64,000 nucleotides of DNA. It comes from Spongilla lacustris. Lineage: Eukaryota; Porifera; Demospongiae; Spongillida; Spongillidae. Position 1 is the first letter of the stretch, and each line of letters begins with the position of its first letter. The notes under the pieces were generated by a model. That model ran no database searches and was not told the DNA's origin. It saw only the letters and a list, made by a program, of their open reading frames with translations. This document shows, one piece after another, positions 1 through 13,200 of this stretch. The stretch spans positions 2,071,999 through 2,135,998 of the forward strand of contig OX442435.1 of NCBI GenBank assembly GCA_949361645.1, written 5' to 3'. Position numbers and translations under genes: made by a program.

Positions 1-3000
1 CTAGGCCCTTCACTGCAAGTTCGCTCAGCAGCCCTGGGGCCAATGAGGCCATCCCCACACTACAGAACCACAAGCCCCCTCACTGCAAGTGCACACTATA
101 TACCTTTGGAACCATTAAGCCCCATGCTGCAATTTAAATAGCCTCACATTCCAAATAGTGGAGCCAACAAGTGGAATTAACAGGCCCCATAATTCCAGCA
201 AGGGAGCCACCAGCTAACCTGGCCAATGGAGCTAGCATCCACAATGCCAGTGGAGACACCAGCCCTCTCACAAATAGATCATCTGACCCCCACACTGCCA
301 GGAGGGATGTGGCCCCCAGAATAATGCCAATGGAGATGCCAGCCCTCAGGCTGCAAATGGAATCAGCATCCCCAACAATTTCAGGGGAGCCATGAACTAC
401 ATGTACCAACAACACGTGATGACCTCACTACCAGATCAACCATTAGCCCTCACTCCGCAAGTGGTCTTAACAGGTCCCACTCACTGGGGCCAACCCCCCC
501 CCCCCCCCCCCCCCCACTACCTTTCCTTCAATGCAAGTTGAGTCAGCTGGGATCCCCACACAGTAGAACCACCAGCCTCCTCACCGCAAGCTCATGAACA
601 ATAGCAGCGGAACCTGTAAAGTCTACACTGGAACTGAACTTAATAAAGCCTCACACAGCAGTCAGCATGAACACCCTCAGCTACCCAGGGCCAATGGGGT
701 AGCCTCCACAAAGTCAGTGAAGATGCCACCCCAAGATGAGTCAGCAGCCCCTACACAAACAAGGGCCAATAGGGCCTGCCCCACACAATACAACCACCAG
801 CCCCTCTCTGCTCACTTCAAATAGAGCCACTAGACCCTCTACCAGTACACACTGGAAGTCCAGACAGCAGGCCACACCAGTGGAGCCCTCTCACAGATGG
901 AGCCCAGCAAGGAAGTACCAGCTGCCACACAACCAGTGGTCAATTGAGCCCCCATAATAATGCCAGTGGAGAAACCAGCCCTCGCACGGCAAATGGATTC
1001 AGCAACCCCAAAAATTTCAGGGGAGCCATGAACTACATGTAAATGTACTTGCATGTACCAAAGAAACCCCAAAGGCCCATCAAACACAAGTTGAACTTTA
1101 AGTCCTCATAGTTAATACGTAGCAGTCCCCCCCCCCCCCCCCACTACCTGTCCTATACAATGAAAGAGGGGCCAATCAGCCAATGGGACAGTACAACCAC
1201 CAACCCTCTTCATTGGTCAGGGGACATGTACCAAGAACACATGCTGTCACTACCAGTTGAACCATTATCACTCAATGCAAGTGGACTTAACCGGCCCACC
1301 ACACACTGGTGCCAGCCCTCGCCCCTCCCCCCTCTCAGCCCCCCTCTGCTCACTACCTGTCCTTCACTGCAAGTTGCGTCAGCAGTCCATGGGCCAATGG
1401 GGCCAAGAACTACCACTCCGCATCACTGCAATCACACACTACCTTTGGAACCAACCATTAACCCCCATACTGCAAGTGAACTCAATACTGCAAAACCTGA
1501 CCCCCACACTACCAGTAAGGGACCACCAGCTGCCACACAACCAGAGGATCAATGTGGCCCCCACTTAATGCCAGTGGAAAAGGCAGCCCTCAGACTGTAA
1601 ATTGAGTCGGTAGCCCCAACAATTTCAGGGGACATGTGCATGTACGCACATGTACCAACATTTGGAATCACACATGCCCCACCAATGGAACCAGTGGAAC
1701 GTTTAGCCCTCACAGCAAGTGAACTTATTACTTAGCAGTCCCCACAACACCCCCTCCCACTACCTGTCCTTCACTGAACGAGGGGGCTAATGGGACCATC
1801 CCCACACAGTACAACTACCAGCCTTCCTCATAGCAAGCCAATGGAACCATTAACTCCCAAGCTGCAATTGAACATAATAACCTCACACTTCAAGTCCAGT
1901 CAAAAGCGCTGCACAACCAGTGGAGCCACCAGCCCTTCCACATATGGTGTTATCAGACCGTTCACTGCCAGCAGGAGGGTCAATGGGGCCCCCATAATAA
2001 TGCTCATTGACCCTGGTTCAAGATACATTGGTCAAGGATGATGGCGGTCGTAACACTGATGATGGTGGTTGTGTTAGTGACAGGGAGTGAGCAGCCCCTA
2101 AATTACCAAAAGAGCCACCAGCCCCACCCCCACATAGCCAGGGGCTAATGGGGCTAGGCCCTTCACTGCAAGATCCCTCAGCAGCCCTGGGGCCAAAGAG
2201 GCCATCCCCACACAGCAGAACCACAAGCCTCCTTACTGCAAGTGCACACTATATACCTTTGGAACCATTAAGCCCCATGCTGCAATTTAAATTATTAATA
2301 ATAGCCTCGTATTCCAAATAGTGGAGCCAACAAGTGGAATTAACAGGCCCCATAATTCCAGTAAGGGAGCCACCAGCTAACCTGGTCAATGGAGCTAGCG
2401 TCCACATGGCCAGTGGAGACACCAGCCCTCTCACAGACAGATCATCAGACCCCCACACTGACAGCAGGGATGTAGCCCCACAATAATGCCAGTGGAGATG
2501 CCAGCCCTCAAGCTGCAAATGGAATCAGCATCCCCAACCATTTCAGGGGAGCCATGAACTACATGTACCAACAACACGTGATCACCTCACTAACAGATCA
2601 ACCATTAGCCCTCACTCCTCAAGTGGACTTAACAGGCCCCACACCCAGGGGCCAACCCCCCCCCCCCCCCCCCCCCCCCTTCGTTCAATGCAAGTTGAGT
2701 CAGCTGAGACCCCCCGACCCCCCACATAGTAGAACAACCAGCCCCCTCACCGCAAGCTCATGAGCAATAGCAGTGGAACCTGTAAAGTCTACACTGCAAT
2801 TGAACTTAATAGCCGCAGTCAGAAGCCCATGGAACCATTCTTACAGAACACCCTCAGCTACCCAGGGCCAATGGGGTAGCCAGTCAAGACACCACCCCAA
2901 GTTGAGTCAGCAGCCCCCACACAAACAAGGTCCTGTAGGGCCAGCTCCACACAGTAGAACCACCAGCCCCTCTCTGCTCACTTCAAACGGAGCCACTAGA

Positions 3001-4110
3001 CCCTCTACCAGTACACACTGCAAGTCCAAACAGCAGCCCACACCAGTGGAGCCCTCTCACAGATGGAGCCCAGCACGGAAGTATCAGCTGCCACACAACC
3101 AGTGGTCAAATTGAGCTCCCAGAATAATGCCAGTGGAGAAACCAGCCCTCGCACTGCAAATGGATTCAGCAACCCCAAAAATTTCAGGGGAACCATGAAC
3201 TACATGTATATGTACTTGCCCCCACTACCTGTCCTTCAATGAAAGAGGGGCCAATCAGCCAATGGGACAGTACAACCACCAACCCTCCTCATTGGTCAGG
3301 GGACATGTACCAAGAACAACTTAACAGGCCCACCACACACTGGTGCCAGCCCTTGCCCCTCTCCCCCCCCTCAACCCCCCCTCTTCTCACTACCTGTCCT
3401 TTACTGCAAGTTGCGTCAGCAGACCAGGGGCCAATGGGGCCAAGAACTACCACTCCCCTTCACTGCAATCACACACTACGTACCTTTGGAACCTGCAACC
3501 AATAACCCAAGTGAAATCAATACTGCAAAACCTGACCCCCACATGTACACTGCCAGCAAGGGAGCACCAGCTGCCACATAACCAGAGGGTCAATGTGGCC
3601 CCCACTTAATGCCAGTGGAGAAGGCAGCCCTCACACTGCAAATGGAGTCAGTAACCCCATGCAACAATTTCAGGGGACATGTGCATGTACGCACATGTAC
3701 ATGTACCAATGGAATCACACATGCCCCCCTTCAAACACTACCAATGGAACCAGTGGAACTTTTAGCCCTCACAGCAAGTGGACTTATTACTTAGATGTCC
3801 CCACAACGCTCCCCCCCCCCCCCCCCCCCCCCCCCCAATACCTGTCCTTCACTGAAGGAGGGGGCTAATGGGACCATCCCCACACAGTACAACTACCAGC
3901 CTTCCTCATAGCAAGCCCATGGAACCATTAACTCCCACACTGCAAGTGAACTTAATAACCTCACACTTCAAGTCCAGTCAAAAGTGCTGCACAACCAGTG
4001 GAGCCACCAGCCCTTTCACATATGGTGTTATCAGACCATTCACTGCCAGCAGTGGAGCTAGCAGCTGCACACAACCAGGGTCAATGGGGCCACCATAATA
4101 ATGCCCATAC
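1..4110. repeat. Left arm of large inverted duplication, degenerate minisatellite-like DNA
   Basis: This stretch is built from loosely repeated modules of roughly 40-70 bp. Recurring words include CACTGCAAGTGGA, GCCAGTGGAG and CACCAGCCCCTC. It holds two direct copies of a larger unit: the text at position 1 (CTAGGCCCTTCACTGCAAG) returns at 2155, so the unit is about 2.15 kb. Both copies reappear in reverse complement between about 5480 and 9240. Many 60-140 aa frames are open here, but they occur in several frames and both strands, contain poly-C tracts and have no recognisable domain, so they are treated as by-products of the repeats. Long C runs sit near 497, 1128, 2658 and 3808. Confidence 0.8.
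2019..2090 (+). pseudogene. Repeat-borne copy of the short ORF tail seen at 9202-9330
   Basis: These 24 codons end in TGA and read QDTLVKDDGGRNTDDGGC followed by VSDRE. They match, in the same frame, the C-terminal half of the minus-strand ORF at 9202-9330. A second copy lies at 7170-7241 on the minus strand. The upstream start-codon half is missing in both, so they look like truncated duplicates carried inside the 2.1 kb unit. The frame and stop are kept despite substitutions. Confidence 0.45.
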
Positions 4111-4640
4111 TCTACAAATGGTTACCCTTAATGTGTGGGTTACACTGGTAGTGAGGTAGTGAGGAGGCTGGTGACTTTGCTGAAAGTGTGGGGTCTGCTA
4201 ACTTCACTTGGGAAGAAAGCAAGGTGTGATGCATAATATTGTTGCCTTTATGGACTGTGCCTACGTGTGCAATTTACATGCAGTTGTATATTCCACTTGT
4301 TACTTTTTATGACATTTAAAATGGTACTTATTACTACATGTACATAAAGCACTAGTTTCCAGCAAGAGGGTACATGTACATTTTAGAAAAGAAATGTACA
4401 ACTCAAACCTTCTTGTATGCCTTGCTTGCCTATATACCATGACCCAAAATCTGATAGGGCAGGTAATGATATTCACCCGCCAATAACAAGGCTTCACTAA
4501 ACCTCAGATAAACAGATACGTATACACATGAACCCACTGCAAATGAAAGGCAACTTCAGTACATGTAGTTGTGTTTCTATTTGTTAGTGGTTCCAATGGG
4601 GACTGGTAATAAACATGATGGCTCCCCTAAAAGTGTCCGG
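4111..4640. other. Spacer of the inverted duplication
   Basis: This AT-richer sequence lies between the two repeat arms and lacks the CACTGCAAGT modules. It contains a few TACATGTA motifs (for example near 4338 and 4372). I see no convincing coding exon or RNA gene in it. Confidence 0.5.
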
Positions 4641-7600
4641 GTGCCAAGTCCATATGCAGTTTGGGGGGGAGGCTAGCTCCAGTGCTAAGTCCAATTGCAG
4701 TGAGGGCTAATGGTTCCACTGGTACCATGTGTTGTGTTAGGAGCAGGGAAGCAGGGAATGTGTGGCTCTGTTGGTACATGTAGTTCAGGGGGCTGGGGTC
4801 TCCACTGGCATTATTGTGGGGTGACTCCTGGTTATGTGGCAGCAGATGGCTGGCTGGACTTGCAGTGTGTCTAGTGGCTCCATTTGAAGTGAGCAGAGAG
4901 GGGCTGGTGGTTCTACTGTGCGGAGCTGGCCCCTACAGGCCCCTGTTTGTGTGGGGGCTGCTGATGCAACTTGGGGTGGCGTCTTCACTGGATTTGTGGA
5001 GGCAACCCCATTGGCCCTGGAATGGTTCCATAAGTCGTGCATGGGCTGCTGACTGCATGGACATGTGAGGCTATTAAGTTCAGTTGTAGGGCACACTTTA
5101 CAGGTTCCACTGGTATTGTTCACAAGCTTGAGGTGAGGGGGCTGGTGGCTCATCCGAGTGGCCCCTCAACTGCTGACTCAACTTACATGCAGCAATAGAA
5201 AGGTAGTGGGGGGGGGGGGGGGGGTGGGCTGGTTCCAGTGCGTGGGACCTGCTAGGTCCACATGCGGAGTGAGGGTTAATGGTTCATCTGGTAGTGAGGG
5301 CATGTGTTATTGATACATGTAGTTAGTGGCTCCCCTAAAATTGTTGGGGATGCCGACTCCATTTGCTGTGTGATGGCTGGCATCTCCACTGGCATTATTG
5401 TGGGGGCCACATTTCTGCTAGCAGTGTGGGGGTATGATAACTCCTATTTGTGAGAAGACTGGTAGCTCCAATGTTTGTGTAGAGCTGCCTACAGGACAGG
5501 CTAAATGTTCCACTGGTTCCATTGGTAGTGTTTGAAGGGGGGTATGTGTGATTCCATTGCGTACATGCACATGTCCCTTGAAATTGTTGCATGGGGTTAC
5601 TGACTCCATTTACAGTGTGAGGGCTGCCTTCTCCACTGGCATTACGTGGGGGCCACATTGATCCTCTGGTAGTGTGGCAGCTGGTGCTCCTTGCTGGCAG
5701 TGTACATGTGGGGGTCAGGTTTTGCAGTATTGATTTCACTTGGGTTATTGGTTGCTGGTTCCAAAGGTACGTAGTGTGTGATTGCAGTGAAGGGGAGTGG
5801 TAGTTCTTGGCCCCATTGGTCCCTGGTCTGCTGACGCAACTTGCAGTAAAGGACAGGTAGTGAGAAGAGGGGGGGTGAGGGGGTGAGAGGGGCAAGGGCT
5901 GGCACCAGTGTGTGGTGGGCCTGTTAAGTTGTTCTTGGTACATGTCCCCTGACCAATGAGGAGGGTTGGTGGTTGTACTGTCCCATTGGCTGATTGGCCC
6001 CTCTATTATTGAAGGACAGGTAGTGGGGGCAAGTACATATACATGTAGTTCATGGTTCCCCTGAAATTTTTGGGGTTGCTGAATCCATTTGCAGTGTGAG
6101 GGCTGGTTTCTCCACTGGCATTATTCTGGGGGCTTGATTGACCAATGGTTGTGTGGCAGCTGATACTTCCTTGCTGGGCTCCATCTGTGAGAGGGCTCCA
6201 CTGGTGTAGGCTGCTGTCTGGACTTGCAGTGTGTACTGGTAGAGGGTTTAGTGGCTCCGTTTGAAGTGAGCAGAGAGGGGCTGGTGGTTCTACTGTGCGG
6301 AGCTGGCCTTACAGGCCCTTGTTTGTGTGGGGGCTGCTGACTCAACTTGGGGTGGCGTCTTGACTGACTTTGTGGAGGCTACCCCATTAGCCCTGGGTAG
6401 CTGAGGGTGTTCTGTAAGAATGGTTCCATGGGCTGCTGACTGCGGCTATTAAGTTCAGTTGCAGTGTAGACTTTACAGGTTCCACTGCTATTGCTCATGA
6501 GCTTGCGGTGAGGGGGCTGGTTGTTCTACTATGTGGGGGTCCCAGCTGACTCAACTTGCATTGAACGAAAGGGGGGGGGGGGGGGGGAGGGGGGGGGGGG
6601 GTTGGCCCCTGGGTGGTGTGGGGCCTGTTAAGTCCACTTGAGGAGTGAGGGCTAATGGTTGATCTGGTAGTGAGGTCATCACGTGTTGTTGGTACATGTA
6701 GTTCATGGCTCCCCTGAAATGGTTGGGGATGCTGATTCCATTTGCAGCCTGAGGGCTGGCATCTCCCTGGCATTATTGTGGGGGCTACATCCCTGCTGGC
6801 AGTGTGGGGGTCTGATGATCTGTCTGCGAGAGGGCTGGTGTCTCCACTGGCATTGTGGACGCTAGCTCCATTGACCAGGTTAGCTGGTGGCTCCCTTACT
6901 GGAATTATGGGGCCTGTTAATTCCACTTGTTGGCTCCACTATTTGGAATGTGAGGCTATTATTAATAATTTAAATTGCAGCATGGGGCTTAATGGTTCCA
7001 AAGGTATATAGTGTGCACTTGCAGTAAGGGGGCTTGTGGTTCTGCTGTGTGGGGATGGCCTCTTTGGCCCCAGGGCTGCTGAGGGAACTTGCAGTGACGG
7101 GCCTAGCCCCATTAGCCCCTGGCTATGTGGGGGTGGGGCTGGTGGCTCTTTTGGTAATTTAGGGGCTGCTCACTCCCTGTCACTAACACAACCACCATCA
7201 TCAGTGTTACGACCGCCATCATCCTTGACCAATGTATCTTGAACCAGGGTCAATGAGCACTGTTATGGGGGCCCCATTGACCCTCCTGCTGGCAGTGAAT
7301 GGTCTTATAACACCATATGTGGAAGGGCTGGTGGCTCCACTGGTTGTGCAGTGCTTTTGACTGGACTTGCAGTGTGAGGTTATTAAGTTCAATTGCAGCT
7401 TGGGAGTTAATGGTTCCATTGGCTTGCTATGAGGAAGGCTTGTAGTTGTACTGTGTGGGGATGGTCCCATTAGCCCCCTCGTTCAGTGAAGGACAGGTAG
7501 TGGGAGGGGGTGTTGTGGGGACTGCTAAATAATAAGTTCACTTGCTGTGAGGGCTAAACGTTCCACTGGTTCCATTGGTGGGGCATGTGTGATTCCATTG

Positions 7601-9290
7601 GTACATGTGCGTACATGCACATGTCCCCTGAAATTGTTGCATGGAGTTACTGACTCCATTTGCAGTGTGAGGGCTGCCTTCTCCACTGGCATTAAGTAGG
7701 GGCCACATTGATCCTCTGGTTGTGTGGCAGCTGGTGCTCCCTTGCTGGTAGTGTGGGGGTCAGGTTTTGCAGTATTGATTTCACTTGGGTTATTGGTTGG
7801 TTCCAAAGGTACCTGTGTGATTGCAGTGAGGGGGAGTGGTAGTTCTTGGCCCCATTGGCCCCTGGTCTGCTGACGCAACTTGCAGTAAAGGACAGGTAGT
7901 GAGAAGAGGGGGTGGGGGGGGAGGGACGAGGGCTGGCACCAGTGTGTGGTGGGCCTGTTAAGTTGTTCTGGTACATGTCCCCTGACCAATGAGGAGGGTT
8001 GGTGGTTGTACTGTCCCATTGGCTGATTGGCCCCTCTTTCATTGAAGGACGGGTAGTGGGGGCAAGTACATATACATGTAGTTCATGGCTCCCCTGAAAT
8101 TTTTGGGGTTGCTGAATCCATTTGCAGTGCGAGGGCTGGTTTCTCCACTGGCATTATTCTGGGAGCTCGATTAACCACTGTTTGTGTGGCAGCTGGTACT
8201 TCCTTGCTGGGCTCCATCTGTGAGAGGGCTCCACTGGTGTGGGCTGCTGTCTGGACTTGCAGTGTGTACTGGTAGAGGGTTTAGTGGCTCCATTTGAAGT
8301 GAGCAGAGAGGGGCTGGTAGTTCTACTGTGCGAAGCTGGCCTTACAGGCCCTTGTTTGTGTGGGGGCTGCTGACTCAACTTGGGGTGGCGTCATGACTGA
8401 CACTGTGGAGGCTACCCCATTGGCCCTGGGTAGCTGAGGGTGTTCTGTAAGAATGGTTCCTGGGCTGCTGACTGCAGTGTGAGGCTATTAAGTTCAGTTG
8501 CAGTGTAGACTTTACAGGTTCCACTGCTATTGTTCATGAGCTTGCGGTGAGGGGGCTGGTTGTTCTACTGTGTGGGGGGTCCCAGCTGACTCAACTTGCA
8601 TTGAACGAAAGGGGGGGGGGGGGGGGGGGGGGGGGAGTTAGCCCCTGGGTGTGGGGCCTGTTAAGTCCACTTGCGGAATGAGGGCTAATGGTTGATCTGT
8701 TAGTGAGGTCATCACATGTTGTTGGTACATGTAGTTCATGGCACCCCTGAAATGGTTGGGGATGCTGATTCCATTTGCAGCCTGAGGGCTGGCATCTCCC
8801 TGGCATTATTGTGGGGGCTACATCCCTGCTGGCAGTGTGGAGGTCTGATGATCTATCTGCGAGTGGGCTGTGTCTCCACTGGCATTGTGGACGCTAGCTC
8901 CATTGACCAGGTTAGCTGGTGGCTCCCTTGCTAGAATTATTGGGCCTGTTAATTCCTCTTGTTGGCTCCACTATTTGGAATGTGAGGCTATTATTAATAA
9001 TTTAAATTGCAGCATGGGGCTTAATGGTTCCAAAGGTATATAGTGTACACTTGCAGTAAGGGGGCTTGTGGTTCTGCTGTGTGGGGATGGCCTCATTGGC
9101 CCCAGGGCTGCTGAGGGAACTTGCAGTGAAGGGCCTAGCCCCATTAGCCCCTGGCTATGTGGGGGTGGGGCTGGTGGCTCTTTTGGTAATTTAGGGGCTG
9201 CTCACTCCCTATCACTAACACAACCACCATCTTCAGTGGTACGACCCCCATCACTACCTTTCTCAATCTCTCCATCCTCGTCCAATGTAT
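4641..9290. repeat. Right arm of large inverted duplication
   Basis: This is the reverse-complement counterpart of 1-4110. The text starting at 2155 is found inverted at about 7088-7106 and again at 9121-9138, giving two tandem units of about 2.03 kb. The outer unit (about 7250-9290) pairs best with 1-2040 and the inner one (about 5480-7250) with about 2020-3740. The part nearest the centre (4641-5480) holds a further partial module and pairs less clearly. Long G runs at 5210, 6569 and 8609 mirror the C runs of the left arm. Confidence 0.8.
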
Positions 9291-9330
9291 CTTGAATATC
9301 GATCGTCGTATTCGTACAGTTCGAACTCAT
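9202..9330 (-). CDS. Short ORF of 42 aa, hypothetical
   Basis: The minus strand reads ATG to TGA over 43 codons. The protein is hydrophilic and acidic, beginning MSSNCTNTTIDIQDTLDEDG and ending GGCVSDRE. No domain is recognised. The stop codon lies exactly where the repeat block begins, and the DNA before the start codon (9331-9600) is non-repetitive and richer in CpG. Related repeat copies at 2019-2090 (+) and 7170-7241 (-) keep the same reading frame for the last 24 codons. It may be the first coding exon of a gene whose remainder became the repeat block, or an exon with a downstream donor (AAAG|GTAGTG is present inside it). Coding status is uncertain. Confidence 0.35.
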   Translation of the reverse strand: MSSNCTNTTIDIQDTLDEDGEIEKGSDGGRTTEDGGCVSDRE

Positions 9331-9544
9331 CCGCCGACTGATTCAGTGAAACTCGACGAGCTCGCGTTCACTCGTGTTATACGTCACCATATCGTTTATC
9401 TACACCGAAAAACAACCGTAAGTCTATACTAACAAGCACTACAATTCAGCCGCCGGTTTGTTTGGTGACCTTATAGGTGTGGTTATCACGCCCTATAGGA
9501 ATAGTTGAATATTCATGCACTCAGGAGAATGGAAACTGTTCCGT

Positions 9545-9880
9545 GCACATATAAAGGCGCGATTCGAGCGGGAAACGTGTACTTACTTTGCACAGCTGTT
9601 TCTCCGTAACGGATGGCATGAAAATTAACGAACAGAACAAATCAATAGGTATAGGACCTCCCTACCTACAAACCGAATTTGAAGCGATTTGATTACTCCT
9701 ACCGAAAGTTATGGTGGGTTTGAACCCGGTGGGGTATCGGACGTTGCAATACTGGCACGGAGTAAGTGCAAGACCCCAAAATATATTTTAGCATAGAGAA
9801 ATGGTGTAGTATGAAGTGCTGAAAATAGGAAGTCAAGAGCTCAAACCGTGTGGAAGATATAGCGCTTTGAATTGGATGTT
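9545..9880 (+). repeat. Interspersed repeat family R1, copy 1
   Basis: The segment carries TTTCTCCGTAACGGATGGCA, then AATCAATAGGTATAGGACCT and GAAATGGTGTAGTATGAA. The same ordered words recur at 31244-31540 (+). In foldback form they occur at 25795-26110. The copies share no protein, so this is probably a non-autonomous transposable element. Confidence 0.6.
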
Positions 9881-10281
9881 ATGTATATAAATTCACAAGC
9901 ATCGAAATCGCATAGAACGTTCCATATATATATATATATAGTTGAGATGATCAGAGATCGTTCTGAGGCACGCTTAAATATACATTTCCGTACGTATATG
10001 TTACAATGCGTACGTGTATGTAGTAAATACGGACGGAGTAATCAAATTTTTAACTGTAATGATATGGTGATCTCGTTTTGAGGGTGTGTGTGTGGGTGGG
10101 GGGGGGTGTGTGTCGTTCGAACCCATCGACACCCCCTTACGTACGCCCAAACTGAAAGCCCCATGCAAAATTGAAATAACCTTTGGAGCCGCGTAATATA
10201 TTGGTCGTGTGGCATAACCGATCAGTCATGTGATCTTAATAGGCACGTGACTAAAAAAAGTCTAGCGCGATACTAACTAGT
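9881..10281 (+). promoter_or_regulatory. Presumed 5' flank of TRIM-A with E-box
   Basis: This is non-coding sequence just before the first TRIM-A coding exon. It contains a short TA microsatellite (about 9926-9941), a GT/GGGT-rich stretch (10081-10113) and an E-box CACGTGAC at 10244-10251, 32 bp before the ATG. The orphan exon set at 22859 also has CACGTG (22760-22765) upstream. No TATA box is evident. Promoter function is inferred from position. Confidence 0.35.
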
Positions 10282-13200
10282 ATGCTGAGAAGGAAAAGAA
10301 TGAATTCTGCAGTGGCGCATCGACGGAAGAAGAAAGTGAGAGCTGAAGAAGACAAGGAACTGGGTGAGTTAATAGATGTGACTGTTTATACCGGTAGTTG
10401 TCCGTGTTTATACACACGTGTAGAAAACCCACTCTCACGCGGATCGCAGATCGAAGGGATTCCTCCTTTTACTTTTATTGGATTATAATTCGGCCCTGTG
10501 GAGTACAAATACAGATTGAAAATGGGAATTGGACCAATTGCAATTGAGGCAATGCCTGATATGTGGACAATAAAAACATTCTGTATAGTGATATATGGTA
10601 TTTCCAGGCAAAATTTCAAAAATGTGTGTACTCATTACCTTGTATGCTGAATTTAAGACTTTTTCAGTGCATATATTCACTTATTTCACAACCTGCTGTT
10701 TATAGAGATTAATTGCAAAAGAGATTGCCCAAGTTGCCATTAATTTGAGTAATGGCTTCCACAAAATAGGGTACATGTTGCCAATGTTAGACTTCAGCTA
10801 CGTTACTCCAGTTGGTCTGCAGAACTTTATAATCAGTTGATATAGTACTTCTGTAGTCACATGTTTAAATCCAGCCTTGAATAAATAGGACAACATTCAG
10901 CATTGTTGGTAGTTTTTCAAGTTTCTAATCATTTATTTCATTTCAATGGTAAAGTTTCTCGTGTAAATGATTCCTTCACATCACAATTTGAATATCCATC
11001 ATGGAGTTATATAAGTTTACATTTCAATGTGAACATAACTCTTATTTTGTGTGTCCTAGAAAATTTTGAATAAGTGACACATTGGTGACCATGCTGAACA
11101 CTGTCCCAATATTGTTACATATAATCCATTAAAATACAAAGGGTTTGTAATGGTAAACTTTTTTGAAAGCAACCTCTTCTCATTACTCTGCCAAATGCTC
11201 ATTGCTTGATGTTGAGCTGAGTGAATTTCTTATACATGTAAATGAACTGGTTTATTTAATCCATGAAGCTCGTATGTGCTTAAGTAAAGGGCCAATCCAC
11301 ATTTGCATAAAATGGCACTACAAGGTGCTTGAAACTAGTTCAGAATGATTCTTGATGTTAAAAAATTAGATGTACCGGCACAGCTTTTACAACATTTGAC
11401 AGTTAAAATCATATCCTGGCAGGCACCTCCCTTGAATATCTGGGTATCAGACCCCCTTGATGCCAGCCCCAATATTTAATAATAATAACTGAATTAGTCG
11501 CTAGAAGCGTGTCTGTGTAAGAACTTATGTTTGTAGATTCAATGTAGGGTTTATAATATTGTGAATACGATTAGCAAAACACCCGACCACACTATTGCCA
11601 ATGTACCATAGAATCAATAGTGAGTGGATTTTGGATAGAACTGTTAAATGTGTACAATGTAGTAAAACTGCTGACGCTTACAATGCTGAGGCAGCAGATA
11701 TATTTTACGCTCACACGTTTCCTCTACTTCATAATCTGATAAAAGATAAGATAAGATCCACTCGGATAAGAGGTTTATTGCATTTATCTTTGTAACAATT
11801 AAAGCATAATGTTAGCGGTTGTGCAAGGGACTACAACCAACAAGTTAGAACTTATTTGTCAAGTTTGATTTGTTTGTGAGAGGAGTTGTGCTTGACACAA
11901 ATTTCAGTCTTTAGCTACCTTAGTTTTGTTATTAGCCCACAACAGATTGTCAATATAGTGCCAGAAACCACTCAAGGATTCTTCACTGAGTAAGCATGCA
12001 CACCAAGTGTAAACGGGTGCCCAACGCACCTATGTATGAGTGTCTAGCCCTACCAGGCCTCATCTTATGTTATCACAGAAATGCTGCTACTCAGGTTAGA
12101 CAAACAAGATATTGGTGATATAGGATTTGTAGACACCAATTGAGTAAGAAGTACTTACATGTACATTTAGCAATTTCAGGCTCTAGTTATGTAATATTTA
12201 TAATTTTATTAATGTACACCTTTGCGTCTGTGTTTCATCAATTGGTATTTACAAATCCTACATCACCTATTTTATTTTCATATCTTGTGTACAAAGGGAC
12301 TGCATAAAATAAATTTGCACATCCACACCCACAACCAGGTGTGTAAGAAAAACTTATTCAAAGAAACTGAGGTGCGGTATTAATTTCATCTGTTGCCTCC
12401 ACAAAACAGTTCTAACTAAACTTTCACCCACAATTTAAGCAGGCTACCCAGGTATCCAGTGGAGATTCAGCATACCTGTGTGATAGTGTCAATAGGCCCA
12501 GAAATCATATAAACAATTCTGTCTACACACCTCAAGCCTTTCCTATTCAGCATGCTTATTCTCGGGTACTACATGTATGTGGATTTATACATATGTAAAC
12601 ATCTTTTCTTTGTTCGGACGAGGTGCCCAGTAATGCACCCACACGCAGAGGCATAGGAACGTATTAACAAGTGGGGAGGCTGAAGTAAAATGTTTCAAGT
12701 GGGTGTGGTGGCGTAGTGTGGGGGGCCTCGCGTTTGAGCTATTATGCTATAATCCGTATGTCCCCCCCCCCTCCCCCGTCACCCTCGTTACGCTACTGAG
12801 TCTGTAAATTACATGTATTGCCTAATATAAGCTAATCTTCTCAGCCTTCTTTCATCCTGAAAAATTTAAGACAGATCGTGGGACAAGTGTATGTGTCTGA
12901 TACCTGCTTTCACTTTGTCGTCGTGAATTATTTAATTATTTGCACTCAATAATAAAAGTGGGGGGGCTTAGCCCCCACAGGGGGGCTATGCCCTTTCTTA
13001 CACCTATGACATGTTGTGACATGCTTCATTTTCTTATATGTAGCAGTGATCGTTTATGCAATTAAGAAACATCATGTCCGTAGCCCAGTATGACTGTATG
13101 TACCGAATTTGACACATCTTAGATTGTACATGTATGTTGAAATGGCACATATTTCACAATGCTGTAATTTACAGAGGCTGTGACAGTTGATGACATGACG

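Noticed and set aside
171..8042. Many 60-180 aa frames with TTSPLTASS, PPPPPP or SGATSPSTYG motifs on both strands
   Set aside because: They follow the degenerate minisatellite modules, switch frame between copies, run through poly-C tracts and show no known domain. Only the 24-codon tail at 2019-2090 and 7170-7241 keeps its frame.
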